A stretch of 64,000 nucleotides of DNA from Draconibacterium orientale. Its GTDB lineage: Bacteria > Bacteroidota > Bacteroidia > Bacteroidales > Prolixibacteraceae. The notes under the pieces are model-generated. The model searched no databases and had not been told where the DNA came from. It saw only the letters and a list, made by a program, of their open reading frames with translations. Shown here one piece after another: positions 46,717 to 56,988 of this stretch; positions within the stretch are counted from its first letter, which is position 1, and each line of letters opens with the position of its first letter. The position numbers and the translations under genes are program-made. The stretch is from NCBI RefSeq assembly GCF_000626635.1, contig NZ_CP007451.1, forward strand, positions 124,001-188,000, written 5' to 3'.

Positions 46717-48396
46717 TTACAACATTTTTCGGGCTTCGCGATCGGGATCATTTTTGGCCTCGCAAACATCATTCAGAATCATCACCTCGCCATTCTCCAC
46801 CGTAAATTCTGGCCACGCCGGCATAGTTTCGCAATTCGGATTTCCGGTCTTCATAAATGCAAGCAGCGCATCCGACATTTTTTCCGACAATTTACGGGGC
46901 CGGGCACCTCCTCCGGTGTGTGTCAGCATCAGGTCGGTGTTGTAAAACCAGAAACAAATATCGAGGCAGTGGAAGGCCCGCATTCGGTTATCAAACAAGG
47001 GAGGTTCCCAGCCAAACCAGGCCATATAAACCGGGGCCTGCTGATTACTTTTTGCAGTAGCTGTTTCAACCGCGCCTTTTCGGTTACTGGCAACCAAGGT
47101 CATAATCTCAATAGGTTTGGCATCCGGAAATACCTTTGCATAGGCATCGTAAACTTCCGGTGCTTTGTCGCCCAGGCCCCCTCTGAAACCGGCTCGTTCC
47201 TTCAACATTTCTTTGGCCTGCTCAGCTGTCATTTTTTCCAGTTCGGGCATGGTACGCGCCATTCCCCACTCGTGAAAAGTAGTACAGATCAGCATTGGCA
47301 CATCCGAAGAAACACCATTAGCTTCCGAATAAAATGTTCCTTTCGGTATATTTACTCCATCGGCAACAGGGGCAAATCCGATACGTACCAATCCGCTTCC
47401 ACCTTCTTCTTCACGCATTCTCTCATTGGCTTTATTGGCAATAAGAATGTATTCTTTCCAGGGAATTTCCTGCAATTTATCAACTTCCGAAGGTTTTAAA
47501 CCGGCTTCTTTCAGTACATATTCTCCGAGCTTTTGCGCATAGCCCTGATTCATGCCCTCGGTGGTTGAACCACTTAACGGAACAGCTTTGTGCACCAAAC
47601 CTTTTGCAGCAGGCATGGCGGCAAGCGTACAAACTTTGGCACCTCCGCCCGATTGGCCCATAATGGTAACATTCTCAGGGTCGCCACCAAAATTGGCGAT
47701 GTTCTCGTTCACCCATTCCAATGCGGCTACCATATCAAGCGCACCAACGTTGCCCGAGTGTTTATATTTTTCGCCACCAACACCCGACAGATCAGAAAAC
47801 CCGATTGGCCCCAGGCGGTGGTTAATCGAGACAAAAACAATATCGCCTTTTCGGCTGAGGTTTTCGCCCATGTAACCGTCTTGCTCAATACCATTTCCGT
47901 TGGTGTAACCGCCGCCATGCAACCACACCATAACAGGGCGTTTTTTATCATCCAGAGCCGGTGTCCAAACGTTCAGGCGCAAACAATCTTCGCTTACATC
48001 GTCGTAATTCCAATGGTCAACAAACGAAGAATAAGCGTTGGCATAACGGCCATCCATTAACTGCGGAGCGGTATTTCCCCACCACACGGCAGGTTTAATG
48101 TCATTCCATGGTTCAGGTTTTTGCGGAGGCATAAAACGGTTTTTGCCACCGGTATCAGCGCCGTAAGGAATGCCTCTGAACTGCGTTATTCCGCGAAGTA
48201 TAAATCCTTTTACTTTTCCGTACGCCGTGTCGGCAATGGCAATATCGTCGCCAATAAAAAGAACTTGCTCGTCGTCGGCTGCTGCTGTAGATTCAGCGGG
48301 GGCTGCACATGAGGCCAGCGGTAATGTTGAAGCCAGTCCAAATCCGGCGGCTCCGGCTCCCATGGTTTGAAAAAAGGTCCTTCTGTTAGTCTTCAT
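46717..48396 (-). CDS. Type B carboxylesterase with Tat/lipoprotein signal
   Basis: 559 residues. The N-terminus has a twin-arginine motif (TNRRTFFQTMGAG) followed by a lipobox-like LPLASCAAP, so it is exported folded and probably lipidated. Oxyanion WLHGGGY, nucleophile elbow GQSGGGAK (Ser249), CTTFHEWGMART and RAFHCLDICFWFY, with the probable catalytic His, define the family. It resembles the PUL-1 esterase (4174-5829) in length and motif order and is probably a paralogue. A decayed esterase of a different family lies directly upstream on the same strand. A role on acylated polysaccharide is inferred from the neighbouring GH31. Confidence 0.9.
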   Translation of the reverse strand: MKTNRRTFFQTMGAGAAGFGLASTLPLASCAAPAESTAAADDEQVLFIGDDIAIADTAYGKVKGFILRGITQFRGIPYGADTGGKNRFMPPQKPEPWNDIKPAVWWGNTAPQLMDGRYANAYSSFVDHWNYDDVSEDCLRLNVWTPALDDKKRPVMVWLHGGGYTNGNGIEQDGYMGENLSRKGDIVFVSINHRLGPIGFSDLSGVGGEKYKHSGNVGALDMVAALEWVNENIANFGGDPENVTIMGQSGGGAKVCTLAAMPAAKGLVHKAVPLSGSTTEGMNQGYAQKLGEYVLKEAGLKPSEVDKLQEIPWKEYILIANKANERMREEEGGSGLVRIGFAPVADGVNIPKGTFYSEANGVSSDVPMLICTTFHEWGMARTMPELEKMTAEQAKEMLKERAGFRGGLGDKAPEVYDAYAKVFPDAKPIEIMTLVASNRKGAVETATAKSNQQAPVYMAWFGWEPPLFDNRMRAFHCLDICFWFYNTDLMLTHTGGGARPRKLSEKMSDALLAFMKTGNPNCETMPAWPEFTVENGEVMILNDVCEAKNDPDREARKML

Positions 48397-48428
48397 AATT
48401 TTTTGGTTTTAGTTAAATTGTTAAGATA

Positions 48429-48955
48429 TTATTTAAACAGTAGTGGCACAAATTCCGACAGGTAAATCCGCCAGTTTCGCCAAATGTGACCACCGTTGGT
48501 TTCCGTATAGGCATATTTCATTCCCATGCTATTAAGCTTTGCTCTGTATTCTTTATTTGCATCGTACAGGAAATCGGGTTTACCAATCCCTATCCAATAA
48601 AGTTTATAAACATTATCCATCTGCTGTTTTAGCGTGCCGTCCATATCATCATAAAAACTTTTCCGGTGGCATCTTCGCGGGGCATTAATGCGGCAGAAAA
48701 TAACCCCACATAATCGAAGGTATTTTCATCGTATCGTGAAATATGGAATGAATGCAGGCCTCCCATTGAAAGGCCTGCAATTACACGATTAGCTTTATCT
48801 GCTTTTACGCGATAGTTGCCTTCTACAAACTTTATGATATCCATAAAATTGGCTTTATAGCTTCGGTCCATGGTTTTTGACGCCATAAAATTTGGCTTGT
48901 AAAAACCATCATGTCCTTTTCCGGGCGCTGCATCTATCTTTTCTTCATAATTGGG
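48429..48955 (-). pseudogene. 5'-truncated and frameshifted esterase (PF00756-like) remnant
   Basis: The minus strand encodes the C-terminal part of a feruloyl/acetyl-xylan esterase-like protein. It reads NYEEKIDAAPGKGHDGFY, then the nucleophile elbow AGLSMGGLHSF, and in a second frame FLYDANKEYRAKL and NGGHIWRNWR with the catalytic His. A run of five A at 48653-48657 (plus strand) breaks the frame by one base. Upstream an in-frame stop directly precedes the remnant and no signal peptide or N-terminal domain is present, so the gene is truncated regardless of the frameshift. Confidence 0.8.
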
Positions 48956-49596
48956 TCGTATTTAAATTTTAGAATTGTATTCACCGTTTTATATTAAATA
49001 TGATTTGTTTTTGACTACAAACAATGCAATATGTTTAAATGACACATTAAAAATATTCAAAAAAACAGACTTTTATAGAATGATAAAAACCTTCCGGTTA
49101 AAAACAAGCTATTCGCCCTCTGCTTCTTCACTAAACAACTGTATAAAGCAGAACCATTTACGCTTTACAGTGCCTCTTTTTTGAACGAAATAACCAGTAG
49201 CTCCTTAACATTTTATACACTTTATTTTTACATCTTATACCGTAACATTATCAAAATACCCCCCGGCACGAAACAAATTCTCAGGCATTTTTCGTCATTT
49301 CAATCTATTTTTACAGCAGCAATAAAATAAGATTACCTAACCAAAAATCGTTTTTAATGGAACAAAGTTTTTACCAAGGGTTTCACCCTTATTTTAAAAA
49401 CAGAACAAAATCATAAGTTCAATAATTAAGTTAGTTAGATGTTTTACATGGATTTAAGTTCGGGCAGGTTACACAGGCCTGTCCGAAGCTTAGATCCTCG
49501 GAAAACAAAACTGACACAAAAATGAAAATCCCTGTATCCATAGGCGTTTCATGCAAATAATCCATAACTTTAATACAAAACAAATATCTATACAAA
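48956..49596. other. Long intergenic region before the GH31 gene
   Basis: 640 bp, A/T rich, no supported gene. It holds a short hairpin AAGGGT-TTC-ACCCTT (49376-49390) followed by ATTTT, and a longer imperfect stem listed separately. A cryptic promoter for GH31 is expected here but no box stands out. Confidence 0.4.
49455..49492 (+). promoter_or_regulatory. Long imperfect hairpin upstream of GH31
   Basis: TAAGTTCGGGCAGG (49455-49468) pairs with CCTGTCCGAAGCTTA (49478-49492) with one G-U pair and one bulge. It is about 105 bp before the start codon and could be a leader structure or a terminator of an upstream transcript. Confidence 0.5.
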
Positions 49597-52434
49597 ATGA
49601 AACAACTATTTCTATTCCTGTTCATCGGGATTCTGGCTGTTTCCTGTTCGCAAAAGAATTGGGAAAAAACCCAGGATGCTGTAATTGTTTACCCCCAACA
49701 AGCCGGAAAGCAACAGGCGCAGGCCATTAAAATTACACCGGTACACGACGAGATTATTAAAGTATCGGCAAGCGCCACAAAAACTTTTGTCGCGAAGGAA
49801 AGCCTTGTTGCACTTCCGCAAAACGAAACAGTACCTTTTACAGTTGAAGAAAATGATGATCACCTGATCATTTCAACCACCAAAACAAAAGTTAAAGTAT
49901 CAACAGAAACCGGCAAAATCGATTTTCTGGATGAAAACGGAAATCCAATTCTTGAGGAAAAGGAAAACGGTGGAAAATGGTTCGAGCCGATTGAAGTGGA
50001 TGGCGTAAATGCTTATTCCACGCGCCAGGTTTTCGAATCGTCAAACGATGAAGCCCTCTACGGACTTGGCCAGCACCAGGCCGACGAAATGAACTACAAA
50101 GGAAAAAACGAGGAGCTTTTCCAATACAACACAAAAGTATCGGTACCGTTTATTGTTTCAACAAATAACTACGGTTTGCTTTGGGACAACTACTCGCTTT
50201 CGCGTTTTGGCGATCCGCGCCCTTACGGACAAATCGATCAGTTTAAACTTTACGATACCGAAGGTAATGAAGGCGGTTTAACTGCTACCTACATCGACAA
50301 CAACGAAAACAACCACGTTTATACAAGTCGTATTGAATCGACAATTGATTACGAAAACCTGGAAACCATCGAGAATTTCCCTGAAGGCTTCGATTTTAAC
50401 CAGGCCCGCATAGTTTGGGAAGGCGATATTGAGCCCGAAGAAAGTGGCATCTTCCGTTTTCTGTTGTACTACGCTGGTTACACCAAAATTTGGGTGAACG
50501 GCGAACTGATGGCCGACAAATGGCGCACAGCATGGAACCCGTCGGTGGCTAAATTTCAGTACGACATGAAAGCCGGCGAAAAGTACCACGTAAAACTCGA
50601 CTGGATTCCTGATGGTGGCGTTTCGTACATCGGATTGAAAGCCTTATCGCCGGTTGATCCTGATGCGCAGAACAATATTTCATTCTGGTCTGAAATGGGC
50701 GACCAGATCGACTATTTCTTTATGAAAGGAAACAGCATGGACGATGTGATCAGCCGCTACCGCACACTTACCGGGAAAGCGCAGGTAATGCCAAAATGGG
50801 CCATGGGTTTCTGGCAAAGTCGCGAGCGCTACAAAACGCAGGAAGAACTGGAAAGTACGTTAAAGGAATTCAGAAAAAGAGAAATTCCTATCGATAATAT
50901 TGTGCAGGACTGGTCGTACTGGGAAGTTGACAAATGGGGAAGCCACGAGTTCGACAAAGCGCGTTTCCCCGATGCAAAAGGCATGATAGACATGGTGCAC
51001 GACAACCATGCAAGAATATTAATATCGGTTTGGCCTAAGTTTTATTTAGGAACCGAACACTACAACGAATTTGACCAAAATGGCTGGATGTATAAACAAG
51101 CCATTAACGACAGCATTCGCGACTGGATTTATCCGGGGTATATTGGTTCGTTCTACGATGCTTACGATCCGGGAGCCAGAAAATTGTTCTGGGAACAAAT
51201 TAACGAGCACTTATATTCGCTGGGAATCGACTCGTGGTGGCTGGATGCTACCGAACCCGACATTCTTTCGAATGCAAGCATGGCCTACCGTAAAAAATTA
51301 ATGAATCCAACTGCGTTAGGATCATCAACGCAATATTTTAACGCCTTTGCACTGATGAACGCCAAAGGAATTTACGAGGGGCAGCGCGAAGAAAACCCGA
51401 AAGACCGCGTGTTTATTCTTACCCGGTCGGGGTTTGCCGGCATGCAACGTTACGGAACAACCACCTGGAGTGGCGACATTGGCACCACCTGGGAAGATAT
51501 GAAAGCGCAAATTTCGGCAGGTATCAATTTCTCCATGTCGGGACTCCCCTACTGGACCATGGACATTGGCGGTTTCTGCGTGCAAAAGAAATTTGAGCGT
51601 GCCACCGAAGGCAGCGAAGCCATGAAAGAATGGCGTGAATTAAATACCCGTTGGTACCAGTTTGGTGCATTTGCACCGCTGTTCAGGGTTCACGGCCAGT
51701 ATCCTTACCGCGAAATTTACAACATTGCGCCTGAAAATCATCCGGCCTACAAATCGATGTTGTACTACAACAAACTGCGTTACCGTTTAATGCCTTACAT
51801 TTACAGTTTAACCGGTGCCGTTTATCACGACGATTATACCATTATGCGTGGTTTGGCGATGGATTTCGCCGACGACCGCCGCGTACTGAATATTGGCGAT
51901 CAGTTTATGTTTGGCCAGTCGTTGCTGGTTTGCCCGGTTTACGAATATAAAGCCACAAAACGCGACGTATATTTCCCGAACAATGGTGGCTGGTATAACT
52001 TATACACAGGTGAATTCCTGGCCGGCGGCCAAAAGTTAAGCGTTGATGCGCCCTACGAAAGAATGCCGCTGTTTGTGCGCGAAGGATCAATTATTCCTGT
52101 TGGACCTGAAATTCAGTACACCGACGAGAAAAAAGGTGCACCGATTGATATTTACGTCTATACAGGAAAAGATGCTTCGTTTAAATTATACGAAGACGAA
52201 GGTACAACCTACGCTTACGAAGGTGGAAAATTCAGCACCATTGAATTTACCTATTCAGAAAGTGATAATAGCCTGGTTATTGGCGCACGAAATGGCGAAT
52301 ATCCGGAAATGGTTAAAAACCGCGAATTCCGAATTGTTAAAGTTTCGCGCGATAAACCAGTAGCTATGCTCGGAAAAGCAAGTAATGTTAAATCAGTACA
52401 ATATCAGGGAAAAGAAATTAAGGTAGAATTATAA
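49597..52434 (+). CDS. GH31 family glycosidase with PA14 insert (alpha-xylosidase/alpha-glucosidase)
   Basis: 945 residues with a lipoprotein signal (Cys in LAVSCSQK). An N-terminal beta-sandwich (about 25-220) is interrupted by a PA14 domain at about 225-355 (FNQARIVWEGDIEPEESGIF; YYAGYTKIWVNGEL). The barrel holds the nucleophile Asp550 in WWLDATEPD and the acid/base Asp627 in TTWSGDIGTTWEDM. GLPYWTMDIGGF and RVHGQYPYREIYN follow. A PA14 in GH31 is known from xyloglucan-active alpha-xylosidases, so release of alpha-xylose is the favoured activity; alpha-glucosidase cannot be excluded. It has its own strong terminator and sits just before HTCS-2. Confidence 0.92.
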   Translation: MKQLFLFLFIGILAVSCSQKNWEKTQDAVIVYPQQAGKQQAQAIKITPVHDEIIKVSASATKTFVAKESLVALPQNETVPFTVEENDDHLIISTTKTKVKVSTETGKIDFLDENGNPILEEKENGGKWFEPIEVDGVNAYSTRQVFESSNDEALYGLGQHQADEMNYKGKNEELFQYNTKVSVPFIVSTNNYGLLWDNYSLSRFGDPRPYGQIDQFKLYDTEGNEGGLTATYIDNNENNHVYTSRIESTIDYENLETIENFPEGFDFNQARIVWEGDIEPEESGIFRFLLYYAGYTKIWVNGELMADKWRTAWNPSVAKFQYDMKAGEKYHVKLDWIPDGGVSYIGLKALSPVDPDAQNNISFWSEMGDQIDYFFMKGNSMDDVISRYRTLTGKAQVMPKWAMGFWQSRERYKTQEELESTLKEFRKREIPIDNIVQDWSYWEVDKWGSHEFDKARFPDAKGMIDMVHDNHARILISVWPKFYLGTEHYNEFDQNGWMYKQAINDSIRDWIYPGYIGSFYDAYDPGARKLFWEQINEHLYSLGIDSWWLDATEPDILSNASMAYRKKLMNPTALGSSTQYFNAFALMNAKGIYEGQREENPKDRVFILTRSGFAGMQRYGTTTWSGDIGTTWEDMKAQISAGINFSMSGLPYWTMDIGGFCVQKKFERATEGSEAMKEWRELNTRWYQFGAFAPLFRVHGQYPYREIYNIAPENHPAYKSMLYYNKLRYRLMPYIYSLTGAVYHDDYTIMRGLAMDFADDRRVLNIGDQFMFGQSLLVCPVYEYKATKRDVYFPNNGGWYNLYTGEFLAGGQKLSVDAPYERMPLFVREGSIIPVGPEIQYTDEKKGAPIDIYVYTGKDASFKLYEDEGTTYAYEGGKFSTIEFTYSESDNSLVIGARNGEYPEMVKNREFRIVKVSRDKPVAMLGKASNVKSVQYQGKEIKVEL

Positions 52435-52462
52435 ACAACAAGATTTAGTTGATTTTCAATTA

Positions 52463-52505
52463 CGGGAAACAGAAATGCCATTCTGTTTCCCGTTTTTATT
52501 TTTAT
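52463..52505 (+). terminator. Intrinsic terminator of the GH31 gene
   Basis: CGGGAAACAGAA and TTCTGTTTCCCG form a perfect 12-bp stem with a 5-base loop, followed by TTTTTATTTTT. Confidence 0.9.
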
Positions 52506-52562
52506 GCTTACATTCGCAAGAGTCTGAAACCGGACTTTTTGTATAACCGATTGTAACCTGAA

Positions 52563-55500
52563 ATGAACGCTTTACGGCATAAACTCTTGTTGTTTTTATT
52601 CATTGTTAACCTTGCACTATTACCTGTACGAAGCGCTAAGGCCACTTCCATTCCCGGAAACGAGCCTTATAAGTTTATGCACCTTAACATTAACAACGGT
52701 TTATCAAATAACGAAATAAGGGCGATAGTAAAAGACCAACAAGGTTTTATGTGGATTGGAACGGCGCAGGGATTAAACCGCTATAATGGCGAAAGTTTTA
52801 AAACCTTTCTGCACGATTTTAACGACAGCACCTCGATACCATTTAACGGAATTGAATATTTGTTTGAAGACTTTGACGGCCGTTTGTGGATTCGCTCCTA
52901 TGCCGAGTTTTCGATTTACGATCCCGTCCTCGAACGCTTTTCTGCACCGGGAAAAAATTACCGGGAAACCAGTATTCCCGTGGCCGGTTTGCATTCGTTA
53001 TTTACCGATAGCAAAAAAAACACCTGGCTGGTGAATGCCAACTACGGTTTATACAAATACAATCCTTCCAGCCAAACTGTTGATTCCATTCAATTCGTTT
53101 CAAAAGTTGACAGACCTGATTACGATAACTCCTTAAGCGATATTGCTGAAGATAGCGCGCACATGATTTGGATTATTTCCCGGGCCGGCGAGCTCTTGCA
53201 AATCAACCCGGAAACCCAACAAACCGAGCAGACATTTTTTCTGGGCGATGAAGTGCTGAACGAACACAATAACTTCCGGCTTTTCATCGATTCCGATAAC
53301 GATATCTGGATTTATTCGCCCGGCCTACCTTATGGCGTGTTCTTTTTTGATCATCAAACCAAAAAAATAAGCAAATATACCCAGTCGTCATCCCCGTTTA
53401 AGCTCTCGGCCAATTTGGTTTCGTCGGTTATTGAAGACGATAACGGAGCCATTTGGATCGGTACTGATCACGGCGGAATTAACATCCTTAACAAGCACAA
53501 CAAAACCATTACCGCTTTACAAAACAATAACCAGAATACATTTGGAATTGCACAAAACAGTATTACCTGCCTGTATCGCGACAACGAAAATATTATTTGG
53601 GCCGGCACCTATAAAAAAGGCCTTAGCTATTACCACAAAAACCTTATTCCGTTTAACCACTACCGGTACTCGGCCGAGGTGCCAAACAGCCTGCCCTACA
53701 ACGATGTAAACTGTTTTGTTGAAGATAATCGGGGCAACCTGTGGATTGGTACAAACGGTGGGGGGTTGATTTATTTCGACCGCAGTAAAAACACCTTCAA
53801 AAGCTACCTGCACGATGCCAACAATCCCAACTCCATTAGTGCAAATGTTATTGTTGCGCTGCACATCGACAGCAAAGGAATGCTTTGGACCGGAACCTAC
53901 CAGGGCGGATTAAACCGTTTTAACGGAACAACGTTTAAACATTACCTGCACAACCCCGACAATCCCGCCTCATTGTCGGATAACCGCGTTTGGTCGGTTT
54001 TCGAAGACTCGAAACAAAACCTTTGGATTGGCACATTAAATGGCGGCTTGAACCTTTTTAACCGCGCTGAAGAAACGTTTATTCATTACACAACAAACGA
54101 AGTAAACTCGGTAAACTCTAATTTTATCATGTCGATAATGGAAGACAGCGAGCAAAACCTCTGGCTGGGCACTTCCGGCGGGCTTGATGTGTTAAACCTG
54201 AACACCAAACGTTTTACACATTACAATGCCGATGCAAAAATACCCGGACAGTTAAGCGACAACAATGCAAACGACATTCACGAAGACCAAAGGGGCTTAA
54301 TTTGGGCGGCAACTGCGCAAGGTTTAAATGTTTTAAATAAAACACAGGGCACTTTTAAAGTTTATACCGAAGCCGACGGGCTGGCCAATTCAAACATAAA
54401 AACCATTCAGGAAGACGAATACGGAAACCTTTGGATTGCCACCTTAAAAGGCATATCAAAAATCAGCATCGAAAATTATGCGCACCAGCTGCCCATTGCA
54501 AACCTGGAGGTTGATATCGAGAACTTTGGATTGCACGATGGCCTGCAGGGCAACGAATTTAACCAAAAGGCTGCCTATCGGACACGTTCGGGAGAATTGA
54601 TTTTCGGTGGGGCCAACGGCTTCAATTTATTTCATCCCGAAGATATTGTGGTACAAACCCCAAACGAAAAAATAGTGCTTACCAATTTCAAAATTTTTAA
54701 TCAGAATATTGAAGTTAACAAGCCTTTCCATAAGAGGATTATTCTGGACAAATCGGTTACCTACAGCAAGCAAATTACCTTAAAGCATAAAGAGAATGTG
54801 TTCTCGGTTGAATTTGCCGCCATCGGCTATTTTCATCCCGAGAAAAACAATTTTCAATACCAACTGAGTGGTTTTAACAACCAGTGGATGGAAGTTAACC
54901 GCGGAATGCACGAGCTAACATTCACCAACCTTAATCCCGGCGATTACCAGCTGCGCATCAGGGTAAGCAACGATAATTCCAACTGGCGCGAAATGAGCCC
55001 ACCTTTAAGCATTAAAATTCTTCCGCCATTTTGGGAAACCGGCTATGCCTACCTGCTTTATTTTTTGCTTATTGCCGCCTTGTTATTTATTACCTGGAAG
55101 ATTTTGGCCGAACGTCAGCGCCTGAAATTTGAGGCCGAACAAGAACATCGCGAAGCCGAACGAATTCACCAGGTTGACACATTAAAAACCAGATTCTTTA
55201 CAAATATCAGTCACGAATTTCGCACACCACTTTCACTAATTATCGCGCCCATCGACAAGTTAATTGAAAGCAGTAAAAACGACGACGATAGAAAACACCT
55301 TATTTTAATTCAGCGAAACGCCCGCCGGCTAATGGCCATGGTAAACCAGCTGCTCGATTTCAGAAAAATGGAGCTTCAAAAAATTAAAGTAAAAAAAGAC
55401 TGGGGCGAAATAATCGGCTTTATTCACGAGATTTCAGCGTCGTTTCAAGACCTGATGGAAAGTAAAAATATCGCGTTTCAATTTTCAAGCAGCCACAAAA

Positions 55501-56777
55501 GCCTTTATACCTATTTTGATCAGGACAAAACCGACAAAATAGTTACCAACCTGCTAAGCAATGCCTGTAAATTCACCAAAAACGGCGGAAAAATAAACGT
55601 GGCAATTGAGCTGAATTCATCGGCCGAAAAGCCTGTTTTAACCATAAAAGTTTCGGATACCGGAATTGGGATAGCACCCGAGCAGCAAATGCAAATTTTT
55701 AACCGCTTTTACCAAACCGATAATTCGGAAACTGAAATCAACCAGGGCTCGGGAATTGGCCTGTCGATGGTAAAAGAATACCTTACGCTGTTAGGTGGCG
55801 ATGTAAATGTGGACAGCCAGCTGAATAAAGGAAGTACATTCACTGTTGAAATTCCGGTGGAATTGTTTACCAACGAAGAAATTGCCGCCAACAAGCAGCT
55901 TGAAACGACAGAACGCAAAACCTACAAACAGCACACATCAGCAGCAACCGATAAAACTCCGGCTTTCGACCGGGCGAAAAAAACGCTTGCCATTGTTGAA
56001 GACAGCTCCGATTTGCGTTTCTATTTAAAAGAGAATTTTAAACATACCTATAACATTATTGAGGCCGAAAACGGCGCTGAAGCCTGGGCGAACTTTGAAA
56101 AACAATTGCCCGATATTGTAATTAGCGATGTAATGATGCCCCAAATGAACGGCGTTGAGCTGTGTGCCAAGATAAAATCGAACAGGAAAACCAGTCATAT
56201 TCCGGTTGTTCTGCTAACGGCAAAAACCGATTCCGCTCCGGTTGTTGAAGGATACAAATCGGGTGCCGATGCCTACCTTACCAAACCTTTTGATTTTAAA
56301 GTGCTGGAATCGCGCATTGAGAACCTGCTGCGCTCGCGCGAACAACTGCGTGTTTCGTACCAGTCGATAACAGGTTTAAATCCTGAAAAAATAACGATCG
56401 ACTCGGAAGACGAGAAATTTATTAAAAAGGCTTTAAAAATTGTTGAAACCAACCTGGCAGAAGCGTCGTTTACCGTTGAAGATTTTGGCGCCGAAATGGG
56501 CATGAGCCGCGTAAGTCTTTACAAAAAACTATTGGCTTTAACCGATCGTACACCCATCGAATTTATCCGCGTTATCCGGTTAAAACAAGCTGCTCACCTG
56601 CTCGAAACAAGTCAGCTTTCGGTAGCAGAAGTGGCTTATCGTGTTGGATTTAATAACCCGCGCTATTTCTCGAAGTATTTCTCGCAAGAATATGAAATGC
56701 TACCATCGGAATATATTGAGAAAAACCGCAAGACCACAAACGATCTGTCAGATGATGTAAAAGACAAATTTTCTTAG
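52563..56777 (+). CDS. Hybrid two-component system regulator HTCS-2 (intact)
   Basis: 1404 residues. After a signal peptide (ends near VRSAKATS) come about 14 reg_prop propeller repeats (GFMWIGTAQGLNRYN, GNLWIGTNGGGLIYF and similar) forming a periplasmic sensor, then Y_Y_Y, a membrane helix (AYLLYFLLIAALLFITWKIL), a kinase with SHEFRTPL (His884), HATPase (SGIGLSMVKEYL), a receiver with Asp1189 in VISDVMMPQMNG and an AraC-type HTH at the C-terminus (MSRVSLYKKLLAL; VAEVAYRVGFNNPRYFSKYF). It probably detects an oligosaccharide and activates neighbouring polysaccharide genes, with GH31 and the esterase as local candidates. Confidence 0.95.
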   Translation: MNALRHKLLLFLFIVNLALLPVRSAKATSIPGNEPYKFMHLNINNGLSNNEIRAIVKDQQGFMWIGTAQGLNRYNGESFKTFLHDFNDSTSIPFNGIEYLFEDFDGRLWIRSYAEFSIYDPVLERFSAPGKNYRETSIPVAGLHSLFTDSKKNTWLVNANYGLYKYNPSSQTVDSIQFVSKVDRPDYDNSLSDIAEDSAHMIWIISRAGELLQINPETQQTEQTFFLGDEVLNEHNNFRLFIDSDNDIWIYSPGLPYGVFFFDHQTKKISKYTQSSSPFKLSANLVSSVIEDDNGAIWIGTDHGGINILNKHNKTITALQNNNQNTFGIAQNSITCLYRDNENIIWAGTYKKGLSYYHKNLIPFNHYRYSAEVPNSLPYNDVNCFVEDNRGNLWIGTNGGGLIYFDRSKNTFKSYLHDANNPNSISANVIVALHIDSKGMLWTGTYQGGLNRFNGTTFKHYLHNPDNPASLSDNRVWSVFEDSKQNLWIGTLNGGLNLFNRAEETFIHYTTNEVNSVNSNFIMSIMEDSEQNLWLGTSGGLDVLNLNTKRFTHYNADAKIPGQLSDNNANDIHEDQRGLIWAATAQGLNVLNKTQGTFKVYTEADGLANSNIKTIQEDEYGNLWIATLKGISKISIENYAHQLPIANLEVDIENFGLHDGLQGNEFNQKAAYRTRSGELIFGGANGFNLFHPEDIVVQTPNEKIVLTNFKIFNQNIEVNKPFHKRIILDKSVTYSKQITLKHKENVFSVEFAAIGYFHPEKNNFQYQLSGFNNQWMEVNRGMHELTFTNLNPGDYQLRIRVSNDNSNWREMSPPLSIKILPPFWETGYAYLLYFLLIAALLFITWKILAERQRLKFEAEQEHREAERIHQVDTLKTRFFTNISHEFRTPLSLIIAPIDKLIESSKNDDDRKHLILIQRNARRLMAMVNQLLDFRKMELQKIKVKKDWGEIIGFIHEISASFQDLMESKNIAFQFSSSHKSLYTYFDQDKTDKIVTNLLSNACKFTKNGGKINVAIELNSSAEKPVLTIKVSDTGIGIAPEQQMQIFNRFYQTDNSETEINQGSGIGLSMVKEYLTLLGGDVNVDSQLNKGSTFTVEIPVELFTNEEIAANKQLETTERKTYKQHTSAATDKTPAFDRAKKTLAIVEDSSDLRFYLKENFKHTYNIIEAENGAEAWANFEKQLPDIVISDVMMPQMNGVELCAKIKSNRKTSHIPVVLLTAKTDSAPVVEGYKSGADAYLTKPFDFKVLESRIENLLRSREQLRVSYQSITGLNPEKITIDSEDEKFIKKALKIVETNLAEASFTVEDFGAEMGMSRVSLYKKLLALTDRTPIEFIRVIRLKQAAHLLETSQLSVAEVAYRVGFNNPRYFSKYFSQEYEMLPSEYIEKNRKTTNDLSDDVKDKFS

Positions 56778-56800
56778 TGAAAGGCAAAAGCCTAAAAACA

Positions 56801-56988
56801 ACTGTCATCTCGAAGCGCAGCGAGAGATCGTTTACAAGTTCTCAGTCGCAGTTTTCAGATTTACAATTCAAAAGTATTAATCACAGAGTTTTCCCATTTA
56901 CGCATTAAAGCATTTCGGCATTCATGCATTCAAACCTTCAGTCCTTCAATCCCTCTGTCCTTCAATCCCTCTGTCCTTCAGTCCTTAC
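56801..56988. repeat. Repeat-rich spacer after HTCS-2
   Basis: ACTGTCATCTCGAAGCGCAG at 56801 with the following GAGAGATC and ACAAGTT (to 56840) is a second copy of the element at 31908-31950. The 16-bp unit GTCCTTCAATCCCTCT is repeated at 56941-56956 and 56957-56972, followed by partial units to the KdgF stop. Confidence 0.8.

Noticed and set aside
46672-47499. 275-residue plus-strand frame opposite the Tat esterase
   Set aside because: It is a codon-shadow of a well-supported minus-strand gene and has no recognisable domain.
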